Of a stretch of DNA of 64,000 bases, positions 53,655 to 64,000 are shown piece after piece. The DNA is taken from the NCBI GenBank assembly GCA_949316235.1, contig OX438741.1, positions 19,779,124 through 19,843,123 on the forward strand. The letters are read 5' to 3'. Within the stretch, counting starts at the first letter, position 1. Every line of letters begins with the position of its first letter. Both the position numbers and the translations under genes were made by a program. The notes beneath the pieces are model-generated. The model was not told where the DNA came from and did not search any database. It worked only from the letters and a program-made list of their open reading frames with translations. Source of the DNA: Oegoconia quadripuncta (taxonomy: Eukaryota; Arthropoda; Insecta; Lepidoptera; Autostichidae).

Positions 53655-53985
53655 ACCACCTCCGTGGCTCAATGTAAACAACATTGGGTTTACGATTCGG
53701 AGGTCGAGGGTTCGATCCCCAGCGAGGTACATGTTTAAGTACTCGGTTTGGTTGGTGGTAGGGCATTTTAAATGTCCGTCTGGCTAGCTACTACCATCTT
53801 ATCTAAATCTGCCGCCAAGCAGCAATGTTAGTAGCATTGTTGTGTTCCGGTTGTCAGGGATAAGATAGTCAGTCCCCAGTTCGGGTTTCCGGGTCAGTAC
53901 GCTTCCACCTTCGACCTCATCTTCACTTAACATCAGGTGTGATTGAGGTCAAGTACGAACTCGTCGTGCATAAAAAAAAACAAAA
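53655..53985 (+). repeat. SINE-A, full length, inside an RTE-like relic
   Basis: Head ctccgtggctcaatgtaaac (box A), ggtcgagggttcgatcccca (box B), complete body, tail catcaggtgtgattgaggtc, gtgcat and poly-A. Best reference copy in the window. Confidence 0.93.
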
Positions 53986-53989
53986 AAGT

Positions 53990-54040
53990 TTCTACCTACC
54001 CCGACGGGAAACAGCCGTGAGCATATGTATGTACTATGAC
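53990..54040 (+). pseudogene. RTE-like (family B) terminal segment, right of SINE-A
   Basis: ctacctaccccgacgggaaa, cagccgtgagcatatgtatg encodes STYPDGKQP and a stop, then an atgta-type tail, the same end as 46255-46280. Confidence 0.72.
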
Positions 54041-54119
54041 CAGAAAATATTTAAAAAGCAGTAGCTGTGCTTTGTAATCTTGCCAAAGTATTTGATTATT
54101 TAAATTTTAATTATCATAA

Positions 54120-54310
54120 AACATTTTTTTTAAACTGGAACACTTTTGGAGTTCAGGCCTGTTGTCCTTCGACTTAATGCGTTTGTGGCGCGTGTCCCGA
54201 CTGATCACCTAGGGACCTTCACAAAGAGGGCTTCTGGCCGAGAGGCGTCGTGTTCCGACGGTTTTATGCATGGAAGCTTGCGAAGTGGGACGCTAGGACC
54301 TATTTAGAAA
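54120..54310 (+). repeat. Possible LINE C-terminal remnant
   Basis: A GC-richer stretch that in one frame reads RVPTDHLGTFTKRASGREAS, CSDGFMHGSLRSGTLGP. The HLGTF.KR pattern resembles LINE ORF2 ends (YDLGTFK.R), but I cannot place the family. Confidence 0.4.
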
Positions 54311-54314
54311 TTAT

Positions 54315-54820
54315 TGTTTTAATTATTACCTATTTAGTCTGTAAATTAATTATCTATGGGCCCGAATTGCCTGATTATAAATAATTTATTACTAAGTTTT
54401 TTTTTTCAAATTTTTTCATTACAATATTTCGTTATTTAATAAAGTCAATATCGACTTTTATATTTTTATAAGAAAACAACCCTTTGATTAAAACACGTTT
54501 TTATAACAAAGATTTCGGCGAAACCTTTATTTAAGATGGCCCCTTTTAAATATGAGGCAATGTTCTAAATCAAAGCCTTTGGTAGATATTGCTTATATTG
54601 TAATAAGAAGCCATTTTATTCCTCAATTTACTTTTATGTTCATGCATATTAGATTTGTTGGAAATAAGCTATTTGCCTCTAGAATTCTGTCAACAATAAA
54701 ATACAAAGGTTTCCCTGTGCTTATTGCCTCCAAGATTTTTCCTACAAAAGATGTATTTTGAGATCCATTTATTACAAACAAAATAGGGAAAAATAAAATA
54801 AATGAAATAAGTATTTCGGG
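54315..54820. other. No recognised gene
   Basis: Short frames on both strands at 54552-54823 mirror each other and show no motif. Confidence 0.4.
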
Positions 54821-54824
54821 CACT

Positions 54825-55013
54825 TACATCTACCATCTAGTCTCAAACTAAGGATAGCGTGTACTATGGATTCTAGATCCAACATACATGACTCGGGAAC
54901 AAATGTTCATTTTCATCACACAAACATTTACCCCTCGCGGAATTTGAACCCACAATCGTTGGTTTCGTTGACAGGGTTACTATCCAATACACCAATTGGT
55001 CGTCGTCGCAAAA
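54825..55013 (-). repeat. SINE-C subtype 2, full-length-like
   Basis: catctaccatctagtctcaa (3' body), atacatgactcgggaacaaa, then cgcggaatttgaacccacaa (B box), ggtttcgttgacagggttac, caccaattggtcgtc (A box). Confidence 0.83.
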
Positions 55014-55085
55014 AAAAAATATACATATAACTGCTTAACACTTACATTGGTTAGACATTTACTTTGTTGACATATTTTGACGACC

Positions 55086-55245
55086 TGTATGTGAATAGCA
55101 TTGTTGTGTTCCGGTTGTCAGAAATAAGATAGCCAGTCCCCCAAATGTGTTGGGGTTTCCGGGTCAGTACGCTTCCACCTTCGACCTCATCTTCACTTAA
55201 CATCAGGTGTGATTGAGGTCAAGTACGAACCCGTCGTGCATGAAA
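55086..55245 (+). repeat. SINE-A body and tail
   Basis: gaatagcattgttgtgttcc through cccccaaatgtgttggggtt to acatcaggtgtgattgaggt and ccgtcgtgcatgaaaaaa. The 5' end abuts gacgacctgta, the start of a SINE-C head, so a SINE-C may lie broken beneath it. Confidence 0.87.
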
Positions 55246-55249
55246 AAAG

Positions 55250-56045
55250 TCGTATACATGAAAAAAAATAGCCATTTTTGATTATTTATAGAATAATTGA
55301 ATATATCAACATTACAAAACCTTTTTTCGTAAGTCCTGCAAATTCGACTTACAAAACTATTTGTGACGTAACAACTGTATACCAGTAATAAAGGAAGGAG
55401 GTTTTCTATGGCAACTGGCAGTTTATAAATCTCTTACCTAGTATTTAACTGTGATTCGTTACGAAAAATATTGCTTCGTAATTAAGACGAAGGGATTTCT
55501 TGTGATACAGTACTTGTTATCAATGAACTTATTAATTTAAATTACGTCTAGAGTTCACTCAGACTAAATACTACGAATCACTACAGAAACCCCCAGCCGA
55601 CTTGATAAGGGTAAAGTCAACTAACCTAGTTAATTAAACCTTTTGCTTACAAAAAATTAAATGAGTTGTCAGTTGAAATGGTTATTTAATAAGTTGTAAG
55701 TCACCTTATTTAGAAACTGGAATATTTGGAAACTGAATATACAAACATACAATGTCACGACCTTTATCTCAAATTTATACAGGGTGATTGGAAGATGGGT
55801 GCAAAGCTTTAAGGCTGACCTAGTACAGATAGTTTAGAACTATTTCAACCATAGTTGTCTTAGACGAAGTCGGTAAAATTTTTTTAACTAAGTTTTATGG
55901 TTTTTTGCAAAAATACCCAAAGGTTTACAGTTTACTGCTAATTTATGGCCCAATTAATTGATAAATGAATAAGTTTTTATTTTATTCAATTAAAGTAACA
56001 TGTAAGCAATCTGGTCAAACATGTTATAGGTATCTGCGTCATTAG
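55250..56045. other. No recognised gene; element-like end near 55780
   Basis: tatacagggtgattggaaga at 55777 looks like the terminus of an element flanked by TA, different from T2, but no matching right end was found. An RTE-like 3' scrap (aatgtcacgacctttatctc) precedes it at 55750. Confidence 0.4.
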
Positions 56046-56049
56046 ACAT

Positions 56050-56160
56050 TTTTTTATGCATAACGGGTTGGTACTTGACCTCAGTCACACCTGATGTTAA
56101 GTGAAGATGAGGTCGAAGGTGGAAGCGTACTGACATTTGGGGAACTGGCTATTTTACAGA
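56050..56160 (-). repeat. SINE-A 3' part
   Basis: tttttttatgcataacgggt, tggtacttgacctcagtcac through ggtcgaaggtggaagcgtac, then a deletion and atttggggaactggc. Confidence 0.83.
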
Positions 56161-56520
56161 TGTTTGAAGTTCATGAAACAATTCCAAAATTTAAAATACC
56201 ATATTTTGAACTCATTTAAGAAAAAACGAGGGTTGACTTTTTCGTTCAAATATTTTTGAAAACATGCTTGATTGCCCCTCATTCTGTTGATGTATCACTT
56301 ATGCGGATATCTTATAAATTATTGAAATTAGAAACTAGAAACCAAATTAAGCGAGAAAATTTAAATTTTTAGGCAGACTAATTAAAATAACATTTTAGCT
56401 AAAAATTATTTCTTGTGTTCGACTGATTATTATGTTATATGTTAGATTTTTTTTTTATTATTTATTTAAGGTCGCTTTTTAACATCAAGGGTCATCAACG
56501 ACCACGGCAACTTACGACAT

Positions 56521-56805
56521 TTATATATCTGTATCATTTTCAAGAATTCGAGAGTACGTGTAGGTACATGCTTGATGGGTTAAACAGTCTATTATATTAT
56601 TTGGAACATCACATTTACTTTTTTCAGCATTGTAAGACGTACACTCAATTAACAGGTGAAACACAGTTAAGTCCAGCCCACATTTATCACATTTATTTCT
56701 TTCAGATTTAGTAATCAAATGGATATGAGTTAAATTTGAATGCCCTAGTGATAACCACTTGATCTTTTCTGCACAAGAAAGACGTCGGTGATTTTTCAAA
56801 AATTG
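56521..56805 (-). pseudogene. Non-LTR retrotransposon C-terminus (Cys/His motif)
   Basis: A minus-strand frame of 92 codons: RRLSCAEKIKWLSLGHSNLT, HIHLITKSERNKCDKCGLDL, TVFHLLIECTSYNAEKSK. The pattern RL.LGHS.LTH..L, then C-x2-C and H-x4-C, is the end of Jockey-group ORF2 proteins just after the RNase H region. Upstream RT and RNase H catalytic residues are absent, so it is a 5'-truncated relic. The plus-strand frame at 56439-56711 is its shadow. Confidence 0.8.
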
Positions 56806-57104
56806 ATTTTCTTATATCATATAGTTTACTTGTGTTTTCTGTTTTCCAATCAATATTAACGAGGTGGTCAGAAATATTCCAAACATAAGATAAGATTGTT
56901 CAAAACATTAAAGTTTTCATATCATCCAACCTGAAAGAGCCTTGCGTATCGTAAAAGTCGACTAAGGGATTTTATACCAAAAATCATCTGAAGATTTACA
57001 TGTTTTAATTGCGACGATGAGCCTGTGTGCATTTCTGTAAATTTCGATGTAAGTTGTTTTAATAGTAAACGATAAATATCAATTTTCATACAAACTGTTT
57101 TCAA

Positions 57105-57245
57105 TCGTCATCATAGAAAGACGTCCACTTCTGGACAAAAGGCCTCCCCCAATGACCTCCACAACGATCGGTACCGCGCTGCCCCCCACGAGGTGGACCG
57201 ACGATTTGGTAAAGATGGCGGGAAACCACTGGATGTAATCGATCA
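57105..57245 (+). repeat. RTE-like (family A) scrap
   Basis: aaagacgtccacttctggac, aaaaggcctcccccaatgac is a typical RTE-associated 3' sequence in reverse, directly followed by plus-sense RWTDDLVKMAGNHWM at 57190-57236. Two opposed pieces, hence rearranged. Confidence 0.6.
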
Positions 57246-57574
57246 CATTTAGAAAATTGTGTATTATTTTCTGAGTTTTAGTAATAAAATGGCATGATAA
57301 TGGTAAAATGGCAAGAATCGAGTATTATTCTAATGTAGTATATTTTACTGCACAAGAATAAAATATAATTTACATAAAAAATGATAAAAAAAACAGCGAA
57401 GCCGGGGCTGTGGTTGTTCGTTCGCTTTTGGGATCCATTGCACATAGGTACATAAAAAAAGCGACGAAAAAATGTCAACAATAACTTATAAATTTACGTA
57501 AACTACGAGACCCTACCAACTTCAACTTTAACATTTTTATAATGTATGTTTTACTACTAAATACCTATTCTATA

Positions 57575-57715
57575 TCTACCGATAGCTACCGATTCGTTAG
57601 AAAACATTTTTATGCTATCACTGTACGCTATACATGTGCCAACAATCACTGCCTTTAAAATTATAGGAAGTTTAAAGTGTATCCTTACTGGACTAACAGG
57701 CTGGATCTATTCCTT
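57575..57715 (+). repeat. Dispersed repeat N, copy 3 (short)
   Basis: gttagaaaacatttttatgc, aatcactgcctttaaaatta and atccttactggactaac match 2900-3175. Confidence 0.55.
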
Positions 57716-57719
57716 AAAC

Positions 57720-58045
57720 GTAAAACCACATGGTAACCGTTAAATTTAACGTTAACAAAATGCCCATATTAACTGAAACTACTGAATCTGAACCGTAAAC
57801 TATACGAGTAAGTTAATATCTAAGTGTAAACTCTGGTTGAACTACCCGCATTCGAACATATTGTCACGGCATAAACGTTGAACTTAGGCCATTCTAGTTA
57901 GACAGTAATTTAATTTAGTTAACGTCTTACAATTGGCTTTGGAAAGTAATCTTAACTGTCCCAGCTTTATACTTAAATCAATACTTTAAGTCGCGAGTTC
58001 AATTCCAAGATGTTGGTGCTAGACTATTTTTAGGGTATATAGTAT
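57720..58045. other. No recognised gene or repeat
   Basis: AT-rich. Confidence 0.4.
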
Positions 58046-58049
58046 AATT

Positions 58050-58435
58050 CGATGACTGCTAAATTGCTGAACCTTGAACACCGTCGCAAAATCACCTGTC
58101 TCTCAGTTTTTTACAGGATGCATTTCGGGGAGGGAGCGTTGGAATTACATAATCTAATTCCACCGTTACCCTTCCATCTTCGGACCACTAGGCGTGGGGA
58201 GGGATTCCACCCGTATATAGTTAATATACCGAACATCCGCACTAAGAAGTTCGATTCTTCGTTCATCATCCGAACAGCCAAGGCAACTCCCTTCTGGCGT
58301 CAGTCTTTCCTGAATCTTCAAGAGCAGAGTGAATAGGCATTTACTGGGATCGCGTGCTTCATCTTCGACCACATCGTCACTTTCCATCAGGTGAGATTGT
58401 GGTCAAACGCGAATCCAGTCAATCATAAAAAAAAG
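58050..58435 (+). pseudogene. LINE-J reverse transcriptase C-terminus, frameshifted
   Basis: An open frame of 94 codons: NLEHRRKITCLSVFYRMHFG, ALELHNLIPPLPFHLRTTRR, YIVNIPNIRTKKFDSSFIIR. Near 58285 a frame change occurs where WNSLP is expected (TPFWRQSF). The +1/-1 frame resumes FKSRVNRHLLGSRASSSTTS and ends LSIR, stop. 3' UTR catcaggtgagattgtggtc and poly-A at 58427. Longest LINE-J copy here and the best for aligning with the SINE-A tail. Confidence 0.85.
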
Positions 58436-58439
58436 CCCG

Positions 58440-58795
58440 GCAAACTTTCTCATATTTCGTTGTTAAAGTGTCCTTTCTTCAGGTTAGAAAAGAACAATGG
58501 AAAGTCGTGATTTTATCGAAGATAACTGAAGGAAGAAAGAGTAACGATGCGACGCCCTCCCATCAATCGGACCGACAACACGACGATCTGAAATTGATGA
58601 CTATAAAACCTTTCGAAAGAGTTGGACATAGAACACCCAAAACGATAGAATCAGTCATGGTTATGTATTTACCATACCTTTTTAATCAGTGAAGTCTGGC
58701 GCGGTCATACCTTGGAAGTGAATAATTCACTAGTCTCATTTTAAGGAGAATATTTTCGTGCTTCAGAGGGCGCGCTAGACAAGATGTCGAAATGC
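58440..58795. other. No recognised gene
   Basis: A 74-codon frame at 58468-58692 has no motif. Confidence 0.4.
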
Positions 58796-58799
58796 TGAT

Positions 58800-58930
58800 T
58801 GTTAGGGTCCACAAGTCTGATAAATCCACCAATCCGCACTGGTCCCTCGTAATAGATTATGGTTCATATCCTCTACTAGTTGAGGAGACTGTGCCTAGTA
58901 TTGGAGATGTAAGCGTAAGCGTATGTTGAG
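58800..58930 (+). repeat. SINE-D 3' part, diverged
   Basis: tccaccaatccgcactggtc, tagattatggttcatatcct, agttgaggagactgtgccta follows the 49820-49920 segment in order. Confidence 0.55.
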
Positions 58931-59027
58931 GTCAAATAATAAAAAAAAATAAGCAGAGGCTGTTGATGTTGAGGAAAGCTTGTGTTAGAAATAACTGGTT
59001 GAAAATATCTTAGATATTAAATATAAA

Positions 59028-59212
59028 ATAGGCATGGAACTCCCTTCCGGCGTCAGTCTTTCCTGAGTCCTAAAACCTTGGGATCTTCAAGAGCAGAGTG
59101 AATAGGCATTTACTGGGATCGCGTGCTTCATCTTCGACCACATCGTCACTTTCCATCAGGTGAGATTGTGGTCAAACGTGAATCCAGTCTATGATAAGAA
59201 AAAAATTTTAAT
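59028..59212 (+). pseudogene. LINE-J 3' end, second local copy
   Basis: gcatggaactcccttccggc (AWNSLPSG), then the same gagcagagtgaataggcatt and 3' UTR as 58325-58435, with few differences, ending in poly-A. 5'-truncated more severely. Confidence 0.8.
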
Positions 59213-59214
59213 AT

Positions 59215-60745
59215 TACTTCCACAAATACCTATTTACGTATTTAAAAACCAAAAAACCCGACAGCATATTTTGTATATTGCGGACGCCATGTTGGATTTT
59301 TTGCAATAAAAATACTCCGGGTAGCTACCAAGACGAATCTAACGACACTATGCATTTCGAAATCGGTCAAGCCGTTTAGGTAACAGGATGCTTCCTTCCT
59401 TGCAGTCGGGTAATCCATGCTTCTGCAGCTCCATTCAATGGTCATTCATCATTTATTAAAACCAGTTTTATCATCCCTTCAGTTCCAGACAGTCCCCGAC
59501 GCCATTTTGAGTTCATAATGTATTGTAATGTATGTAAATAGCATAACGCTCTCAGCATTGACAAGTGCCTAAAGACTTTTCCGATGAAAGCATAAGGCCC
59601 TAGATTGCCCACATTAGTCTTTACAATAGTCTGTTTTTAAGAAGCTACCAAATTCAGCTCGTAATGTAGTTAGATAAATGGTGGTGACACTATAAATGTC
59701 AAGGCTAATGTGTTAGAAGATGTATGTTTAAATGGAAGCCCGCAAGCTTTGGTTGTGAACACAAAGCAAAATAAAACACGCGAAGTCAGGATCGCTACCT
59801 ACTGGATCGATAGACCGCAATGTTAATTACAAGCATCATCATCAGCCAATCCTAGTGTTTTGTGTCGCAGGAGATAGTATTGCCATAGCTAACCAATTAT
59901 CTGAGCTATATCAGCCATCATTCTCTGGTGAACATTTCTATTTCTTATCGGTTAGACAAGTTCTGACCATAACACTTTTCATAGCTCGGGAGGGGAGTCC
60001 CACATAACCGTGTCGCCGTGCCCAAGGTAAGCGGTACGCGTAAAGCGTTTCCCCTGGAAAAAAAGGCTAGATATGAGTTGTATTTGCTATTAATGAGGAT
60101 GCTCCATTCTTAGCAGTCCAGCACCTCCAAAATTATCTCCAATACGTCTGTGAATAGTTACGGCTATGTGACATGTCTCACACCTCTGTGCAATTGGATG
60201 ACCCTTGATTGCTGGTTCTACACCTTAAGGGTAATAGTTGCAGCGTGTACGTCTCAACACTTCGATGTACCGCTTCTCACATGGATAGACAGCTGGTTTC
60301 TTTGCAGGGATTCCAGAGTAGCCCAAGTTTCCATGGAGATTTGTCATAGTTAAAAAATGCAAAAGACTGATTATACTCTTCAGTCTTCTGTATGATCTGT
60401 TGCAATGTGTTTATATTACTCTGTATTATCAATAAAAAAAAATGGTTTATGGTCACCATTCCCTATTTCAAACTGGTCTGTTCGATCAATCATTTATTCA
60501 TTTGTGATACACAGGCGTACAGGTTGCTATGATACATTGACTTATGAATAAATAAAATATTCTGGTCATGTCAAAATAATAATAAAATTAAATAAACATA
60601 GAGTTAAATAATATTAAACAATCATGTGAATTAAGTAGCATTCATTATCAATTCATATTTCAGTATCAATTTTAAATATTATTTTAATGTTAATGGTTGC
60701 ATATAATATATTAACAGGGAAAAAAATATTCGTAATGATTCAAAA
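59215..60745. other. No gene; repeat P in reverse near 59960-60062
   Basis: gggaggggagtcccacataa, ccgtgtcgccgtgcccaagg is the reverse relative of 42820-42880. A catcatcatcagccaatcct start near 59833 is typical of lepidopteran repeat ends. The rest is unassigned. Confidence 0.4.
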
Positions 60746-60749
60746 TCTA

Positions 60750-60972
60750 AGTAATATTATAAATGTAAAAGTTTCGATGTTTGTTTGTTTATTGCTCAAT
60801 CACGGCGAAACGGATGAACGGATGTGAATGAAATTTGGTACATAGATAGACTATACCCTGGATTGAAACACGATATTTTTATCCCGATAAAGTGAGTAGT
60901 TCCCGCGGGATAATTAAATTTCCGCGATAAAGTTATTCCACGCAGGCGAAGCCGCTGGCAGAAAGCTAGTCA
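60750..60972 (+). repeat. Lepidopteran ATTATAAATG...AGCTAGT repeat, copy 3
   Basis: aatattataaatgtaaaagt, caatcacggcgaaacggatg, gttcccgcgggataattaaa, gcgaagccgctggcagaaag, ctagt. Same fixed ends as 29672-29873. Confidence 0.82.
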
Positions 60973-60974
60973 AA

Positions 60975-62190
60975 AATATTATATTCATTGTAGGATACAC
61001 AAATATCACTACTTGAAAGACAACATGTTATTTTTTAAAAACTACATCGCTACATCGGTGCTATGGTTAGGGAGAAGATGCAGCAAGAAACTCCGTAACA
61101 ATACATCTTTTAAATAGATTTCTATCTTTACAGTTACAATTTATATTACATATTACAAAACAAAAGCAATTAACATAAGCGTAGTCAACTCGACTTGGAA
61201 TTTAGCTAACACCAGACGAATCTATCTATCCTGGAATAACCTTTTTTACACTGAGTTTCTTTAATGTGACATTTAAATTTCTACTCTGTTAAACTCAATA
61301 CCATGTTCTGGTATTTTATTGTAAAACCGTATGCTGTATCAAATAAAAGATGTGCTAACCTTGCTAAGTCTAAATTGTGGAATTCCAATTTTATTTTTAT
61401 TTCTAGTATTTAAATTATGATTTGGCATATAGATATATTTGGATGTAACAATTAAAATATTTATTTCTTAAACAAACCTCTTAGACAGTCACGGCAGCGT
61501 AAATTATATACTCTCGAAAACACCTTGTAGACGCATGATGTCATAAGCATAAAAGCTTGCTATTTACGAGCAAATAGTTCCACATACATCATTCCTATTA
61601 GTGTCATACTTATTTGAGAAATGTATTTAACACACTAACCATACTAAGTAAACTTATGAAGGGTGCTCTACTGTACCTATAATAACTATTCAACTTTTCA
61701 ATTGTCAATGGAACAAAATCAGTCCACTCAATTACCCCCCATATCTAGTAATTGATCTCCAGATTAGTGTCTTGATTAATCGTTACGTGCGTACATCAAA
61801 GTCAACCAGGTTTACTGACCCTGAGCAGTCGATATCCATCCTTACGAGTTAATGGTTAAGGGTTACAATTGTTAGTAGAGATAAACTGGTGTTTATATAC
61901 GAGAATTAATGTTAGGGTGCGTCGTGTGCGTGTGGGATATTCAGATTTATGATACGCTCCATGAAAATGGGTGTTGCGTTTAGGAAATAAAATGATTTAA
62001 GTGTTCACCTGTGTAGATGATGTCGACGTCTTTGATATGATGTTTTCAACGCTCACTGCGATCTGACCCTGTCCGTGGTGTAATAAATTAGGAAGTTGAA
62101 CGTCACTTGACTCTCTCTCCCATAGGGTTAGCATTTATAGCTTTTCCGTCATATTACTATAATAGGACTTTCTTTCTTTTCTACTTTTTT
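60975..62190. other. No recognised gene or repeat
   Basis: AT-rich with no supported coding signal on either strand. Confidence 0.4.
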
Positions 62191-62194
62191 ACCC

Positions 62195-62395
62195 TTAAAT
62201 TCTTTCTGTAATTAGTCTGGGACCCAAGGTAGCGATAGTGTCTCATAGACGGTGGCCTATGTGACACTATTCTGTAATAATAAGCCAGTACAGCCAGCCA
62301 GCTTATTTACAGGCTTACTTACTTACTGGCTTACTTACAGCCAGGGCTTACATAGGAGTGGGATGAGTGCGGAGGTGGGATCTGATGTTTTCACC
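62195..62395 (+). repeat. Dispersed repeat S, copy 2, with tandem cttact words
   Basis: attagtctgggacccaaggt, gtgggatgagtgcggaggtg match 30775-30900. Between them lies an expanded gcttacttactggcttactt stretch. Confidence 0.5.
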
Positions 62396-62489
62396 GTGCA
62401 GGTCAAGTAGATATAGCAGAATTTTTGTTATTTGTCTCAAGAAGAATAAATATTATTTTATTTGCATTGTAAATTTTGTAGACCAATTG

Positions 62490-62545
62490 CTGTTGTCCAT
62501 GGGCGGCGGTGATTGCCACCCTCTCATATAAAAAAAAAAAAAAAT
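62490..62545 (+). repeat. LINE-K 3' end fragment
   Basis: ttgtccatgggcggcggtga and ccaccctctcatat followed by a 15-A run. An internal part of the tail is deleted. Confidence 0.65.
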
Positions 62546-62549
62546 TCAA

Positions 62550-63535
62550 TACGATTGTGGGAAGTAATAATCGCAGTTACAAGTGAAATCGTAATAAATA
62601 TCAAACAATAAAGTAGGAGTAGGTAACTGTAAACCCCTATAAAGACTTCATTTTCTAAAAACCCGAACTGAATCCCAATCAACTCGAGAATGAATCAGAA
62701 TAAAACATTGCTGCCTCCATATTTTCGTCTGCCAAAAAGCTCGCTGAGATTCGTAATTTAACTTGGTAACATAAACTGATAGGTCGTGAATAATTCAGAA
62801 ATCTAATAAAGGTGCTCAGACTTTAATTAAAAACTTGTTGACTCGAATGATTAATTAAAATTAGACCTCTAAAATTCGGTAAGTCCGTGGTCAACGGTTG
62901 TGGAGTGAACTAACCCTGCAAGTGGTTGAAGGCGACTATAAAACCGATTTATTATTACAAGGACCTCATAAAATCGGTGCTAAAATTCCTAAAAGTCATT
63001 CAGTACTTTAAGCGTAAGATATTGATCAAAGAATTCTGCTTTTATACAAAATGGGTTAACACCATAGACGTATAAATTAGCAGACTGAATTAATGGATAA
63101 AATATCGTAGTCTGTTTCTATACAAACGTATTAGCCACGTTTAGGCTTTGATATTAAGGAAATGTCTAGAAATGGGTTCTAATTGTATGGCTTATCACAT
63201 ACGATTACGTATTTTACCTATTATTTAAGCTAATACAATATATTTTGTTTGGAAACAAGCAATATCAGCGGTGTGCCCTTCATACATACTTTAACGATAT
63301 ATCTACCTCGTAAAAGTGTTAGACCTAAGCTAGCGACCTGTATTAGAAATAGAAGAACAATAAACGTCTTACAAAATATCGTGGTACTTATTCCCCTTCA
63401 CCTCATAGGACGCCGAACCCACCCCTGTGTTCTAGTGCCCAAGCCAAAGCCCTAAGTTAGGAGGGACTAGAAAACCTAGTTACAGTATGTTATAAATCAA
63501 ATAACGGCAACCATAATCATTTCAGAAACAATGTC
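62550..63535. other. No recognised gene
   Basis: AT-rich. The frame at 63249-63455 has no recognised motif and reads through GC-poor sequence without splice or repeat support. Confidence 0.4.
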
Positions 63536-63539
63536 ATGA

Positions 63540-63730
63540 TATCAGCTGCGAATGCCTGTGCGAGGTCTCGACTCGACAAGTTCCCCACCGGCCATCAGTT
63601 CTGCCACTTCAACATACCAATTCGCTGGGTTATGTCGGTAACTGACATTGGTCTAGGGATTACTATATTCCTGATTCGATCAAATATTGAAATGCCGAGC
63701 ATCGCCCTCTCCATAGCTCGTTATGTGACC
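63540..63730 (-). pseudogene. RTE-like (family A) fragment
   Basis: Minus strand reads RAMERAMLGISIFDRIRNIV, then SVTDITQRIGMLKWQN, stop, WPVGN. This is the QRAMERAMLGVSLRDRIRNEEIR...DIAQRI..LKWQW segment of RTE LINEs. The 81-codon plus-strand frame covering it is only the antisense shadow. Confidence 0.8.
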
Positions 63731-64000
63731 TTGAGCCTTCTCTTGACCTTGAGCAAAAACAATAACTGGGTAGAATTATAATCCAGGTGAGTGAACGCAC
63801 GAATACCGAGAACATTTACTATGTCTATAAGTTTTTTTTGCAAATTCATAGTTGCTTCCATTACAAAGCTGTTCTTATTTAAAGAGTACTCTCACTCCGT
63901 AAATAATCCCGACTCATTAAAATTCCAGACATTATAGAAAATATTTAGTCTGAAATGACATTCAAAATTCCTCTAAATATCCCTTTCGTCACGTGGCTTA

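Noticed and set aside
56439..56711. 90-codon plus-strand frame
   Set aside because: Antisense of the Cys/His-motif LINE C-terminus on the minus strand.
63536..63781. 81-codon plus-strand frame with membrane-like leucine runs
   Set aside because: It is the antisense shadow of an RTE-like fragment whose minus-strand reading matches known motifs.

Overview
This window looks like AT-rich insect genomic DNA, almost certainly from a moth or butterfly (Lepidoptera). The evidence is a split gene with GT/AG introns, several decayed non-LTR reverse transcriptases with lepidopteran-type C-termini, dense tRNA-headed SINEs and many fold-back DNA elements. No prokaryotic or phage architecture, CRISPR array or operon is visible. 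The species cannot be named from the sequence.

Layout. 0-3.4 kb: the 5' coding part of one GMC (FAD-dependent glucose-dehydrogenase-like) oxidoreductase on the minus strand. It has three exons with matching intron phases, continues off the left edge, and its introns are full of repeats. 3.9-4.8 kb: a GC-rich, frameshifted R1-like reverse transcriptase relic. 5-13.5 kb: SINEs, a TA-flanked fold-back element, a 3-bp-TSD fold-back element, LINE 3' ends and a tRNA-His half. 13.5-16 kb: a recent 212-bp tandem duplication carrying a palindromic MITE, then a reverse transcriptase split by a hAT-like element with an 8-bp target duplication. 16-38 kb: LINE and SINE debris, two RTE-like fragments, more MITEs and long stretches without recognisable content. 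38.6-41.5 kb: a CACT microsatellite, a ~290-bp tandem duplication, an OTU-protease-like fragment and a 228-bp-arm palindrome. 42-55 kb: SINEs, a near-intact RTE-like reverse transcriptase 3' part on the minus strand, a minisatellite split by a SINE, and an RTE relic apparently split by a SINE. 55-64 kb: LINE C-termini and an RTE-like fragment, otherwise unassigned DNA.

How the parts relate. Only the GMC gene looks like a host protein gene. The rest is a layered record of transposition: SINEs inside LINEs, SINEs inside MITEs, and a hAT-like element inside a LINE. The most informative relationship is that the commonest SINE (17 pieces here, called SINE-A) shares its 3' tail with a CR1/Jockey-group LINE also present here, suggesting that LINE family as its mobilising partner. 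I did not find a convincing new multi-gene biological system. Family letters (SINE-A, LINE-J and so on) are local labels, and all homology calls come from reading the sequence by eye without database search.
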